From positions 151,126,591 through 151,190,590 of the forward strand of contig NC_089251.1 in NCBI RefSeq assembly GCF_963930625.1: a stretch of DNA of 64,000 bases, written 5' to 3'. Origin of the DNA: Muntiacus reevesi (taxonomy: Eukaryota; Chordata; Mammalia; Artiodactyla; Cervidae). Below the pieces are notes generated by a model. That model worked only from the letters and a program-made list of their open reading frames with translations. It made no database searches and had not been told where the DNA came from. Within the stretch, counting starts at the first letter, position 1; each line of letters opens with the position of its first letter. This document shows, piece after piece, positions 34,400 to 46,894 of this stretch. The translations under genes and the position numbers were made by a program.

Positions 34400-35780
34400 C
34401 CAGAGACCCCCGCAGACCTAGTCCCTGCTTCCCAGTGCCTGTGGGACTACTCAAGAGACCAGTCCTCAGGGAGCCCAGGAAACCTGGCCACCTTCACCCC
34501 ACTCTGCTTGATGTTTGCAGACTGCCCCCTACAGTTCCAGCTCACCATTTCCCTGTGTCCAGGTGTAGCCTCCTGTGGGGCAGCTTTCTCTCATTTGGAG
34601 CTTTGAGTAATGGAGTTCTGCCTCTCATCTAAGGAGTGACTTTATGTTGTGTCCCACCATCCAAGAAAGTTTAATCATACCTAAGGTCATGTAATTATGA
34701 CACAAAAGCCTGGCAGGAAACACTTTAATCAAAATAAAACTGTCATCTATAAAGGGACAATGTGAAATTCTGTGCCATGGATGGGCTGCAGTGAGAACAC
34801 AGTATCATTTCGTCGATATTCCTGTCAAAGGTGCATAATCTGAATTGACTCTTGAGAGAACATCACACAGACGCGGTTGTGGGTCATTCTAAGGAATGAC
34901 CGGGTAAGCAAGGTGGTGAAAGGCATCAGTTGTCCCCAGACTGTCATAGCCTTTTCATGTGTCAAAGGAATATTGGTCCAGTCTACTCAGCAGGAGCCCA
35001 GGGAAGATGCTAGTGCCCACCATGGCCTCTCAGCTAGGCACACACCTGGCACACACAGCATCCTCATTTGCCCATGGACTGGTATCAATACTGCATATAT
35101 ATGCCCCTTTCTAACCTATTTTCTCTCCAGTCATGTCTTCCACTATTTCTGAACCCTTTGATCTGTAACCTCATATTGGACCTTGATTTCTGATTTTCTG
35201 AGTATGAACCCAAGCTTGATGCACCATTTTGTATTCCTGAGCATCCTAGCACACTGTGCCCCAGGTGGGGTACCCAGAACCCCAGTGTGTGCCCTGATTC
35301 TTATTGGTGCCTAAGAGCCCTGCTGTATTCCCTTCCCCAGAATAAGTGAGAACCGGACACAGATGTTTTCTGTGTCCCCTGCTGGTTCACGCTGGATTTA
35401 CTTTTATACCACAGTATTATAGTGATACTGATAGTCATAACTTAAAGAAAATATATAGAAAAACATGGTAACCTCCATCTACTTGGTCAAATGAAGCTTT
35501 AGAATCATAATTGGCAATTATTTTTTCCATATATGGAATTCTGAATTCACTAGTAAGTGATCTATCTAAATATTATCTTAACAGTAGATAGAATTTTCAT
35601 TTGAATACATAGTAGAGTTTCTGAATTATAATTTTACTTCAAAATATGATGAACACAAATCAATTTTAAGGTAGTTTCAACCATGGCTTGTTGGCTCGAA
35701 GTATGATTGAGGATTTTACAAAATATTTTTTTTGGTAACCTCCAGCCTCACTTTTGTATCTCTCTGTGTATGTCTCAAAG
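34400..35780. other. Unique-looking end of intron 8
   Basis: No element is confidently recognised. A stretch at about 34720-34920 (ATAATCTGAATTGACTCTTG and neighbours) has the look of an ancient dispersed repeat, but I cannot name it. Confidence 0.4.
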
Positions 35781-35944
35781 AACCAAATCAAGGAGTGGAC
35801 CAGTTTGTGCAAAAGAAGAGATATCCCCTGCTCTGAAGATTATTCCCTTATGAATATCCTGGGAGAAGCAGTGACAATTCGAGCCTGGAATATTGCTGGA
35901 TTACCTTCTGACTCATTTTCTATTGATAACGGGATCATCATAAT
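35781..35944 (+). CDS. DNAH7: DNAH7 exon 9 of window: AAA5 core
   Basis: Acceptor TCTCAAAG, donor AT|GTAAGG. Phase 0 entry, two bases (AT) left over for a Met codon. It starts NQIKEWTSLC and includes GEAVTIRAWNIAGLPSDSFS followed by IDNGIII. The GLPSDxFSxxNG run marks the nucleotide-site side of AAA5 in dyneins, a degenerate P-loop region not thought to hydrolyse ATP. It follows the 14.2-kb intron that contains the antisense full-length L1. Confidence 0.95.
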
Positions 35945-36728
35945 GTAAGGAAAATGTTTTTCTCATAAATGTTCTCTGTCAATCAGTAGATTTATTTATC
36001 TGTATACCTTTTTTAATGTAGCTAGTAAACTTTTATAGTATTGAAAAAATCTGTTTAATTAATTAGTTAAATTAAATATGGATGAGCACATCCTTCTCTG
36101 ATTAATGTTGGAGCAGTTGAGTATTGGAGACAGTAGTAATTAAACTAAAAACCTCAGATGACTCTTGTGTAATTTTAAATCAATTTTTAGCAAATAGAGC
36201 AAAACCCTGCCGTAAGTGAAGTTCCAAATCTTTATTCTCATAGAACACAGGGTTTTGTTATTGTAGGTTAATGAAACATGCAGGGGTAAGTTTGTGGTGA
36301 TGATTGATGTCTTAGTTCTGCTGGGTGTGGGACCACTTTAAGTGGTATGGATACATTTCTGGGTCCTGGACTGATTGGGGCTCTTCAAAAAGTGGTGCTA
36401 TTCCTAGAATCTCATGGTTAGTAGATAAAACCCATGGAGATGAAGTTGGGAGGATACTGGAGGCTCATTCAACCTTACTTTTCCTCAGAGTCTTGCCTTT
36501 CAGAAGCCAAGGACTTCACACTGCCTTACTGTGGGGACAATTATTAATTGTGTTATTTTCAAGGTCACATTATGAAGGGTCTTCTGTCACTGGGCCAGTC
36601 TTCTTGGAGGTTTTAGCATGTTAGCAACAGCACAGGTAAACCATCAGTAGGAAACATTCAGTTTTGTGTTACATGTTTTGATTAGTTGTTAGTTTACTAC
36701 TGAAAAAATACTTGATATGATAGTACTT

Positions 36729-37282
36729 AATTAAAAGACGCTTACTCCTTGGAAGGAAAGTTATGACCAACCTAGATAGCATATTAAAAAGCAGAGACAT
36801 TACTTTGCCAACAAAGGTCTGTCTAGTCAAGGCTATGGTTTTTTCAGTAGTCGTGTATGGTTGTGAGAGTTGGACTGTGAAGAAAGCTGAGCACCAAAAA
36901 ATTGATGCTTTTGAACTGTGGTGTTGGAGAAGACTCTTGAGAGTCCCTTGGACTGCAAGGAGATCCAACCAGTCCATCCTAAAGGAGATCAGTCCTGGGT
37001 GTTTGTTGGAAGGACTGATGCTGAAGCTGAAACTCCAGTACTTTGGCCACCTCATGTGAAGAGTTGACTCATTGGAAAAGACCCTGATGCTGGGAGGGAC
37101 TGGGGACAGGAGGAGAAGGGGACGACAGAGGATGAGATGGCTGGATGGCATCACCGACTCAATGGGCATGAGTTTGAGTAAACTCCGGGAGCTGGTGATG
37201 GACAGGGAGGCCTGGCGTGCTGCGATTCATGGGGTCGCAAAGAGTCGGACATGACTGAGCGACTGAACTGAACTGAACTGAA
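36729..37282 (+). mobile_element. BovB 3' fragment, sense orientation
   Basis: TTAAAAGACGCTTACTCCTT, GCATATTAAAAAGCAGAGAC and ACTCCAGTACTTTGGCCACC, ending in ACTGAACTGAACTGAACTGA. Frames 36763-37059 and 37072-37254 are the split end of the BovB frame. 5'-truncated to about 550 bp. Its antisense frame (36669-37169) is a shadow. Confidence 0.92.
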
Positions 37283-37494
37283 AGTAAAAATGGTTGAGGC
37301 ATGTAAATTTTTAAAATAGAATTAGCCACTATGGGTAAAAACCAGTTATTATTAAGTTTTTATGAGTAATATTTATGAAACTTATTCTACAAATTAAAAT
37401 TATAGTGAACAAATTTCTTAACTGTTCAGCAAATGATCCTGACATATGGATTTTTATAGCATTTATTTACTGGACTATTGTAAAAGGACTAAAC

Positions 37495-37860
37495 TTTCCC
37501 AGGAAATACTACTCAGCCATAAAAAAGATGAAATCTTGCCACTTGTAACAACATGGATGGATCTTGAGGGTACTATGCTATGTGAAATAAGTCAGATGGG
37601 AAAAGACAAATACTATATGTTTTCACTCCTATGTGAAATATTAAATAAGTAAGTAGATAAATAATAAACAAAACAAGGAAACACATGGATACAGAGAGCA
37701 AAAGTGTGTACCAGAGAGGAAGGGGTGTGAGGAGAAGGTGAGATAGGCAAAGGGAATCAAAGGTTTGGTAGTGAATGGAGACTAATCCTTTGGTGGTGAG
37801 CATGCTGCAGAAGTCAAAATGTAACATTGTGCAAGTAACAGTGATAATAACATTTCATTT
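37495..37860 (+). mobile_element. Old L1 3' end
   Basis: AAATACTACTCAGCCATAAA, CAACATGGATGGATCTTGAG and GTGAAATAAGTCAGATGGGA match the L1 ORF2 end and 3' UTR. Degenerate, + orientation. Confidence 0.75.
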
Positions 37861-37943
37861 TAAAAATTTCAGTAGAAAAATAAGGAAGTCTACCTTTTAC
37901 CTTGTCCAGCTGGACCAATTATCTTCAGCCTCAATAATAGTCC

Positions 37944-37978
37944 AGTTGTTGTTGTTGTTGCCGCTGCTGCTGCTGTTT
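37944..37978. repeat. (GTT)n(GCT)n trinucleotide repeat
   Basis: Five GTT units pass into GCC-GCT-GCT-GCT-GCT. Short and intronic. Confidence 0.85.
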
Positions 37979-38500
37979 CCCTCTCAGAAAAAAACCTTTG
38001 GTCTTCCCAAGCAGTTGTGAAAATAATTGATCATGTCCCGTGTAGTAGTAGTTATGCATTTATTATTTTGATTTGCGATTTATATACCTTTGTTCTACCT
38101 AGAAGGACATCTAAACCTATTCTTATAACTGTTATCTATTCAGTGGAGAATAATATGCTTGTTAGTTTCTAGCAAATAAATACCCTTTCTTTTAGGTCCA
38201 GTCATATTTCAATAATACTGGAACTGTTGATTAATATTTCCACTTTTGAGATTCCAAATCTTTCAGTGATTATTTTTCAAGATGAACTCCCATTTCAGGA
38301 GGTAGAAAATAGTTTTAATGAGCCATAACCCCTTTGTGTTCACTATTTGTTTGTAAAAGTGTTGTATTATTAGAAAGAAGTAATGGTAGAAACCTTACTA
38401 AGAAGGAAATAGTAACGTTTTTCATTCTTGGTTTTTTGGTCAATGATTTTGGTAATCTTTTACTGAGAGGTTTCAGGAAATAGGTTAAGGTGATCATGTT

Positions 38501-38702
38501 GAGGGCCTCCCAGGTGACTCAATGGTAAAGAATCGACATCTGCCAGCCTAGGAGACACAGGTTTTTATCCCTGGGAAGATTTCCTGTAATAGAAATGACA
38601 ATAAGCTCCAGTATTCTTGCCTGGAAAATTTCTTGGACAGAAGAGCCTGGTGGGCTACAGCCCGTAAAGGGTCACAAAGATTCGGACACAACTGAGAGAG
38701 TC
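38501..38702 (+). mobile_element. Bov-tA SINE, divergent
   Basis: GGGCCTCCCAGGTGACTCAA head, AGTATTCTTGCCTGGAAAAT and GGTGGGCTACAGCCC. More diverged than most copies in the window. Confidence 0.8.
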
Positions 38703-38977
38703 AGCCTGTATGCTTGATCATTTTGAAGTATCAGATAAATCTTCCTTGCCAGTGTCTTCTTCCTTCCCCAGAGATACTTACTTGATAATAATATCTAATA
38801 CAGAGCACTTACTAAAGACCTGATTTTGTGTTAGATACTTTTCATATATTATCCCAGCTGAGGGAGGAGTTGATAATTTAGGAAACTAATCCTAAAATTA
38901 GAATTTTAATCCTTTGAAATACACCACTGCTATATATCTAAATTCCTTCCTTCCGTGCATGCTACATATATCATCAT

Positions 38978-39115
38978 GTTGTTCAGTCACCAAGTCGTGT
39001 CTGACTCTTTGTGACCCCATGGACTGCAGCACACCAGGCTTCCCTGTCCTTCAATATTTCTCAGAGTTTTCTCAAACTCATGTCCATTGAGTTGATGATG
39101 CCATCCAACCATGGT
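38978..39115 (-). mobile_element. BovB 3'-end fragment, antisense
   Basis: GTTGTTCAGTCACCAAGTCG through CTCATGTCCATTGAGTTGAT and ATGCCATCCAACCATGG. About 140 bp. Confidence 0.8.
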
Positions 39116-39339
39116 GTGGTTGATATCATTGAAATTAGATGTAACAGATTATTATTTTTCTGTTTTTACATCTGATTTTTGTTGCCCTCTTCCCCATTTC
39201 TTGTTATTTTAGAATATTTGAATGATCACCGTTTTTAGTATCCCATTTTAATTTATCAATTTTTAACTATAATACTTTGCATTATTTTTCAGTACACATT
39301 TTCACAATCTATCTAGAGATGTTATACCAGTTCATTTAA

Positions 39340-40920
39340 GACATAGACGCCTTGTAACTGTACAAGCGCCCTCCCCGTCCCCGATTATGCCACCGTAGTC
39401 ATATGTTTTACGTGTGTCGAAACTCTGCCCCTCCACACACACTCAGCGTTTTGCCTCAGTATTCATGTACATTTGAAAGAACTAAAGAGGGGGAAATAGC
39501 CTGTTCTATTTACCATTTTTGCTCCTTCTTTATTTCTAAAACTCACTGTAGCATCATTTCCCCTAAGGTGAAGAACTTTAGCATTAGCATCTGTTTAGAG
39601 CAGATCTGCTGGCCCATACTTTTGAGAACATCTTCATTTTGCCTTTATTCTTGAAGGATATTTTCAGTAGACATGGAATGCTGGGTTGACAGTTCTTTTC
39701 TTTCAGCACTTTAAATATGTTCTACTGTGTTCTGGTTCCATGATTTCTGATATAAAATCTGCAGTCTTTTGAATAATTGTCATCTACATGTAATATATCA
39801 TTACTCTCTGATGCTTTAAAAATATATTTTTTCGAATCTTTGGTTCTCAGCAGTGTGATTATAGTGAGGCTGGATGTGGGTGGGGGGTTTTTGGTTTTTT
39901 AGTCTTTCCTTTTCAGAATTGAATTTCGTGAAGCTATGAATTTACATGTTTCACTGAACTTAGGAAAGTTTCAACAGTTTTTTCAAATATGTTTTCCACA
40001 CCAATCTCTTTCTTCCTTCTGGCCCAAATGATATGAATGTTAAACCTTTTAATATTTTCTCACAAGTCTTTGAGACTCTGTTTCTTTTTTACTATCCTTT
40101 TTATTATTCAAATTGGATAATTTTTATTCATAGGTCATCAAGTTCACTGATTGTCTACTATTGAGTTTTTACAGTGAAATTTTTATTTCAGATATTATCC
40201 TTTTCAGTTCTAAAATTTTCATTTGGTTCTTGTCATACTTTCTATTTATCTGCTAGAATACCTCTTTCCATTTGTTTTTAAAAGTACTCACCTTTACCAT
40301 ATGAAGTGTTGTTATGATAACTACTTTAGAGGGTTTTTTCCTGATAATTCTAGCATCTGTTTCTTTCAGAATTAGTCACATTCTGGTTCTTTGTATATTG
40401 GGTAATTTTGGATTGAATCCTGTTAGAGCAGCCCGAGCAGGTTATGACGCCCCTCAGACTCTGTGCACAGCAGAGGTCCCTTTTTCCAGCTCTTCTGTCC
40501 AGAGAGAGATTTCACTCAGGGTTTAGGTGGCTGCAGCATCACTGCTCTGCGGTGGCGACGCTGTAATGTGGCGGGGTGGACCTGCGGGCAGGGCAGAGAG
40601 AACAGAGGTCCCCTCAGTGCTGTCTGGCTCACACGTGATTATTCTCTGTCTTCTCTTTTGAGTTTTGCTGCCTGTGCCTGCTGCACGGTTCCCTGCATCA
40701 GGCCTATGCTCAGGTCAAAACCAGAAGGCAGAGAAGACACACACACGCACACACACACGTACATGAAAGTCACCACTCCCTTGCTGGTCATCCCTCAAGC
40801 TCTGACTTTTCTTCCATTCACTTCTTATTGCTTACTTTTTAGAATCTGCGAATTGTTGGTTTTTGTATTTTGTCCTACTGTCTTCAGTGTGATCAGTGAC
40901 AGAGATAGGCTCTAATGAAC
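39340..40920 (-). mobile_element. Old L1 (L1M-type) 5'/ORF1-side remnant, antisense
   Basis: Plus-strand phrases such as CAGTAGACATGGAATGCTGG, TTTCAGCACTTTAAATATGT and TTTGAGACTCTGTTTC resemble the reverse complement of old L1 ORF1 and 5' sequence. No intact frame. An (AC)n run lies at 40739-40760. The family is assigned by eye. Confidence 0.5.
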
Positions 40921-41061
40921 TTCGCCAAGTTTGGTCACCACCAGAAGTCCTTTTTTCTGATTTTGAGATGGTGTTCTTTGGACCAGTATTCTTCATTCAG
41001 GAATAATCTCTTATGAACTGTCCATGTTTAGAATGAGTTAACTTGTATGGTCTTTGTCAGA

Positions 41062-41080
41062 TTTTTTTTTTTTTTTTTTT
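41062..41080. repeat. Poly(T) tract
   Basis: About 19 consecutive T. The next 380 bp (41081-41460) contain no element I recognise. Confidence 0.85.
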
Positions 41081-41467
41081 TGCTGTTGGAACTTCAGTGG
41101 ATTATCACATGCAAACTTTATTTGATTTAGGAAAAGAGGATAAAGAAGAGTCAGCATGGTTGCTCCCTCAGGATATATAATTTAGTTGAGTGATGCAGCT
41201 AATAAATTATAGAATTACCATAATAAAATATTATCATTATGTGAAAGTACATAAATGTAATATGGATAAATGGCTAAAGAAGTTCCATGAGAAAAGATAT
41301 CAAGACAGGCTTTGTGGACTGATAGCATTTGAGTTTGCCATGAAATGTAGGAGGTATTTGAACATGAGAGGATGGGAAGAGGTACATTTTAGACGAAGAA
41401 ACAACACAAACATGGTATTGTACCTAAAAAATGTGGAAGCAACAGAACAGTGAGTCATTTTAGTTTC

Positions 41468-44400
41468 TTTCAGTTCAGTTCAGTTCAGTCGCTCAGTTGT
41501 GTCCGACTCTGCGACCCCATGAGTTGCAGCACGCCAGGCCTCCCTGTCCATCACCAACTCCCAGAGTTTACTCAAACTCATGTCCATGGAGTCAGTGATG
41601 CCATCCACCCATCTCATGCTTTGTCATCCCCTTCTCCTCCTGCCCCCAATCCCTCCCAGCATCATGGTCTTTTCCAATAAGTCAACTCTTCTCATGAGGT
41701 GGCCAAAGTATTGGAGTTTCAGCTTCAGCATCAGTCCTTCCAATGAACACCCAGGACTGATCTCTTGTAGAATTGACTGGTTGGATCTTCCTGCAGTCCA
41801 AGGGACTCTCAAGAGTCTTCTCCAACACCACAGTTCAAAAGCATCAATTCTTTAGTGCTCAGCCTTCTTCACAGTCCAACTCTCACATCCATACATGAAT
41901 ACTGGAAAAACCATAGCCTGGACTAGATGGACCTTTGTTGGCAAAGTAATGTCTCTGCTTTTTAATATCCTGTCTAGGTTGGCCATAACTTTCCTTCCAA
42001 GGAGTAAGCGTCTTTTAATTTCATGGCTGCAGTCGCCATCTGCAGTGATTTTGGAACCCCCCAAAATAAAATCTGACACTGTTTCCACTGTTTCCCCATC
42101 TATTTCCCATGCAGTGATGGGAGCAGATGCCATGAGCTTAGTTTTCTGAATGTTGAGCTTTAAGCCAACTTTTTCACTCTCCTCCTTCACTTTCATCAAG
42201 AGGCTTTTTAGTTCCTCTTCACTTTCTGCCGTAAGGGTGGTGTCATCTGCATATCTGAAGTTATTGATATTTCTCCCAGCAATCTTGATTCCAGCTTGTG
42301 TTTCTTCCAGCCAGCGTTTCTCATGATGTACTCTGAATATAAGTTAAATAGGCAGGGTGACAATATACATCCTTGACTTACTCCTTTTCCTATTTGGAAC
42401 CAGTCTGTTGTTCCATGTCCAGTTCTAACTGTTGCTTCCTGACCTGCATACAGGTTTCTCAAGAGGCAGGTCAGGTGGTGTGGTATTCCCATCTCTCTCA
42501 GAATTTTCCACACTTTGTTGTGATTTACACCATCAAAGGCTTTGGCATAGTCAATAAAGCATAAATAGATGTTTTTCTGGAACTCTCTTGCTTTTTCGAT
42601 GATCCAGCGGATGTTGGCAATTTGATCTCTGGTTCCTCTGCCTTTTCTAAAACCAGCTTGAACATCTGGAAGTTCACGGTTCACATATTGCTGAAACCTG
42701 GCTTGGAGAATTTTGAGCATTACTTTGCTAGCGTGTGAGATAAGTTTGAGCATTCTTTGGCATTACCTTTCTTTGGGATTGGAATGAAAACTGACCTTTT
42801 CCAGTCCTGTGGCCACTGCTGAGTTTTCCAAATTTGCTGGCATGTTGAGTGCAGCACTTTCTCAGCATCATCTTTCAGGATTTGAAATAGCTCAACTGGA
42901 ATTCCATCACATCCACTAGCTTTGTTCATAGTGATGCTTTCTAAGGCCCACTTGACTTCACATTCCAGGATGTCTGGCTCTAGGTGAGTGATCACAACAT
43001 CATGAATTATCTGGGTCATGAAGATCTTTTTTGTACAGTTCTTCTGTGTATTCTTGTCACCTCTTCTTAATATCTTCTGCTTCTGTTAGGTTCATACCTT
43101 TTCTGTCCTTTATTGAGCCCATATTTGCATGAAATGTTCCCTTGGTATCTCTAATTTTCTAGAAGAGATCTCTAGTCTTTCCCATTCTGTTGTTTTCCTC
43201 TATTTCTTTGCATTGATCACTGAGGAAGGCTTTCTTATCTCTCCTTGCTATTCTTTGGAACTCTGCATTCAAATGGAAATATCTTTCCTTTCTCCTTTGC
43301 TTTTCTCTTCCCTTCTTTTCACAGCTATTTGTAAGCCTCCCTCAGACAGCCATTTTGCTTTTTTGGATTTCTTTTCCATGGGCATGGTCTTGATCCCTGT
43401 ATCCTATACAATGTCACGAACCTCCTTTCATAGTTCATCAGGCATTCTGACTATCAGATCTAGTCCCTTAAATCTATTTCTCACTTCCACTGTATAGACT
43501 TAAGGGATTTGATTTAGGTCATACCTGAATGGTCTAGTGGTTTTCCCTACTTTCTTCAGTTTAAGTCTGAATTTGGCAGTAAGGAGTTCATGATCTGAGC
43601 CACAGTCAGCTCCTGGTCTTGTTTTTGCTGACTGTATAGAGCTTCTCCATCTCTGGCTGCAAAGAATGTAATCAGTCTGATTTCAGTGTTGACCATCTGG
43701 TGATGTCCATGTGTAGAGTCTTCTCTTGTGTTGTTGAAAGTGGGTGTTGGCTATGACCAGCACGTTCTCTTGGCAAAACTCTATTAGCCTTTACCCTGCT
43801 TCATTCCGTACTCCAAGGCCAAATTTACCTGTTACCCCAGGTGTTTCTTGACTTCCTACTTTTGCATTCCAGCCCCCTATAATGAAAAGGACATCTTTTT
43901 TGGGTGTTAGTTCTAAAAGGTCTCGTAGGTCTTCGTAGAACTGTTCAGCTTCAGCTTCTTCAGTGTTACTGGTTGGGGCATAGACTTGGATTACTGTGAT
44001 ATCGAATGGTTTGAACAGAGATCATTCTGTCGGTTTTGAGATTGCATCCAAGTACTGCATTTCGGACTCTTGTTGACTGTGATGGCTACTCCATTTCTTC
44101 TAAGGGATTCCTGCCCACAATAGTAGATATAATGGTCATCTGAGTTAAATTCACCCAGTCCAGTCCATTTTAGTTCGCTGATTCTAGAATGTCAGTGTTC
44201 ACTCTTGCCATCTCCTGTTGTACCGCTTCCAACTTGCCTTGATTCATGGACCTAACATTCCATGTTCCTATGCAATATTGCTCTTTACAGCATAGGACTT
44301 TGCTTCTATCACCAGTCACATCCACAACTGGGTCTTAATTTTGCTTTGACTCCATCCCTTCATTCTATCTGGAGTTATATCTCCACTTATCTCCAGTAGC

Positions 44401-45045
44401 ATATTGGGCACCTACCGACCTGGGGAGTTCCTCTTTCAGTATCCTACCATTTTGCCTTTTCATCCTGTTCATGGGGTTCTCAAGGCAAGAATACTGAAGT
44501 GGCTTTCCATTCCCTTCTCCAGTGAACCACATTCTGTCAGACCTCTCCACCATGACCCGTCTGTCCTGGGTGGCCCCACACGGCATGACTTAGTTTCACT
44601 GAGGTAGACAAGACTGTGGTCCTGTGATCAGATTGGCTAGTTTTCCGTGATTATGGTTTTAGTGTGTCTGCCCTCTGATACCCTCTCACAACACCTACCG
44701 TCTTACTTGGGTTTCTCTTACCTGGGACATGGGGTATCTCTTCACGGCTGCTCCAGCAAAGCGCAGCCACTGCTGCTTACCTTGTACGAGGTGTAGCTTC
44801 TCACGGCCTCCCCTCCTGACCTTGAACGTGCAGTAGCTCCTCTGGGCCGCTGTCTCTGGCCTCGGTAGTGGGGTTGCCTCTCTCCGCTGCTGCCTCTGAC
44901 CTCAGACGTGGGGTAGCTCCTCTTGGCCCTCCTGCACCCATGCAGCCACCACTCCTTGGGCATGGGGTTGCTCTTCTCAGCTGCCGCTCCTGACCTTGGG
45001 CACGCTTCTGCACGGCCCATTGCAGCCGCGGAAGCATCAGTGAGT
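41468..45045 (-). mobile_element. Near-full-length BovB (RTE) LINE, antisense
   Basis: About 3.6 kb. The 3' TTCAGTTCAGTTCAGTCGCT repeats are at the left. RT pieces lie at 41852-42199, 42208-42753 (DVQAGFRKGRGTRDQIANIR, KGVSQGCILSPCLFNLY) and 42720-43019. The APE-type endonuclease region follows at about 43020-44340, with plus-strand landmarks such as TTGCATTCCAGCCCCCTATA. A GC-rich 5' end is at about 44340-45045. Several frameshifts, including one just before the YADD position, disable it. It is the only copy here with the endonuclease and 5' region. Confidence 0.92.
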
Positions 45046-45560
45046 CAGTCAGTTCAGTCACTCAGTCGTGTCCGACTCTTTGCGACCCCATGAGTTGCAG
45101 CACACCAGGCCTCCCTGTCCATGACCAACTCCTGGAGACCAAACCCATGTCCATCAAGTCAATGATGCCATCCATACATCTCATCCTCTGTTGTCCCCTT
45201 CTCCTCCTGCCCCCAACCCCTCCCAGCATCAGGGTCTTTTCCAACGGGTCAACTCTTTGCATGAGGTGGCCAAAGTATTGGAGTTTCATCAGTCCTTCCA
45301 ATGAACACCCAGGACTGATCTCCTTTAGGATGGACTGGTTGGATCTCCTTGCAGTCCAAGGGACTCTCAAGAGTCTTCTCCAACACCACAGTTCAAAAGC
45401 ATCAATTTTTCGGTGCTCAGCTTTCCTCACAGTCCAACTCTCACATCTATACATGATCACTGGAAAAATCATAGCCTTGACCAGATGGACTTTTGTTGGC
45501 AAAGTAATGTCTCTGCTTTTTAATATGCTATCTAGGTTGGTCATAACTTTCCTTCCATAA
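45046..45560 (-). mobile_element. Second BovB 3' fragment abutting the full-length copy
   Basis: CAGTTCAGTCACTCAGTCGT at the left to TTGGTCATAACTTTCCTTCC at the right, same orientation as 41468-45045 and in direct contact with its 5' end. Minus frame 45062-45589 reads most of this 3' part uninterrupted, so it looks younger or better kept than its neighbours. Confidence 0.9.
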
Positions 45561-45769
45561 TGCTGTCTAACGCTCACATAATCCCCCAACCTTAAATATA
45601 TTTCTAAAGTGTGTAACAGAATGAAATTTTAAATATAAGTTTTGTTTCTAATTTCACTCTCAGTTCCTTTAGTTTCTTATTGATAGCATCCCCTTTTTAT
45701 TAGTTTGTTGCATCTAAGATATTGCACTATTCTTTTGGTCTCATTTCTTCCCTAATATAATTAATATTA

Positions 45770-46140
45770 TAACATGAATTCTGTCCCCTCACCCACTATG
45801 AAATCATGTGTTGAAGATATAACCCACTATGTTATTATATCTGGAGATAGGGTCTTCAAAGTGATGGCTAAGGTTAAATAAGGTCATAAGGGTAGAACCC
45901 TTATCCAGTGAGAATGGTGTCCTCCTAAGAAGAGGGAGAGAGAGCTTGAATGTACGTGCAGAGCAAAGGCCACCTGAGGACCCAGCAAGAGGTCTGTGTT
46001 TTCTGCAAACCGAGGACAGAGACCTCTGCCAGCACCTTGATCTTGAAACTTCCAGCCTCCAGAGACGTTAGAAAATAAATTTCTGTTAAGGCAGTCTGTG
46101 GTAGTTTGTTATGGCTGCCCAAGCTCATTAATACATTATA
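45770..46140 (+). mobile_element. Old MaLR-type LTR, sense orientation
   Basis: GTCCTCCTAAGAAGAGGGAG, ACCTTGATCTTGAAACTTCC, CAGCCTCCAGAGACGTTAGA and AATAAATTTCTGTTAAGGCA, ending CTCATTAATACATT. This is the usual ERVL-MaLR LTR order, including the polyadenylation-signal region. Solo LTR, no internal sequence. Confidence 0.65.
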
Positions 46141-46257
46141 TAATGCTAATATTGGAGAACTGTGGTTACTTCCATTTGGGACAAATTATCCAATGAAACT
46201 CTAAGTTTGTATTATAATGAGATGGAAATGAATATATTATCCTGATTCACCCCTAGC

Positions 46258-46274
46258 TTTTTTTTTTTTTTTTG
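46258..46274. repeat. Poly(T) tract
   Basis: About 16 consecutive T. Flanking sequence not assigned. Confidence 0.8.
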
Positions 46275-46715
46275 TCCCAGTCACCTTTTATTTCCTCCTC
46301 CTGCTCTTCTGATGCTCTGCATGAATTTGCTCTGCTCACTTATGGAAGAGTATGAGAGTATCTTTAGGGAAACTGGCCAAAGTGACAGCTTGTGTTTATT
46401 GAAACTTCTAAGAAAAAGAAAAAGAATGGTAATCTTAATGCTGTTTACATTTCACAGAAAGTAGAAAGCTATGTGATTGGATACTATGTCCAGATGGCTG
46501 AAACTGGTTAACTCTTTGTAACCCAACAACACCCTGAACTGTAAACTGGGTGCCTTGTGTTGGTTCACTGCTCTTGTTCTTGTCCTAGAAAAGGAGATAT
46601 GGGTGAGAATAAAGCAATTAGTATGAGCTCTCTCATCGGGCAAATCCTGACTTTCATAGAATATATTTCCGTCCATAAGAAGCTCACAATCTCTGGGCAA
46701 GTACGTAGTGAACTA

Positions 46716-46804
46716 TTGGATTGGCAAAAAAAAAAAAAAAAAAATCACTTGGGTTTTTCCATAAGATCTTATGAAAAATTCGAATGAATTTTTGACCAAT
46801 CCAA
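46716..46804. mobile_element. Mariner-type palindromic MITE with expanded A-run
   Basis: Terminal TTGGATTGGC and GACCAATCCAA are inverted, flanked by TA at 46714-46715 and 46805-46806, the mariner target duplication. The inner part (GGGTTTTTCCATAAGATCTT then ATGAAAAATTCGAATGAATT) is near-palindromic. The left arm contains about 20 consecutive A where roughly five are expected. Confidence 0.75.
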
Positions 46805-46894
46805 TACAAATGTGACATTAAGTTTACAAGTCCTTGAAGTTACCGGGTCAACAATTGTGTTAACACTTAAGGGTTGATTGTCATTATGAAGGTT

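Noticed and set aside
40314..40915. Two + strand frames of 70 and 150 codons
   Set aside because: They overlap old antisense L1 sequence and include an (AC)n-encoded HTHTHT run.
44742..45061. Arg/Gly-rich minus-strand frames of 92 and 86 codons
   Set aside because: They lie in the GC-rich 5' end of BovB, overlap each other and have no known domain.
45090..45560. 156-codon + strand frame
   Set aside because: Antisense of the BovB 3' end; the same shadow frame recurs at every BovB copy (41580, 49330, 50446).
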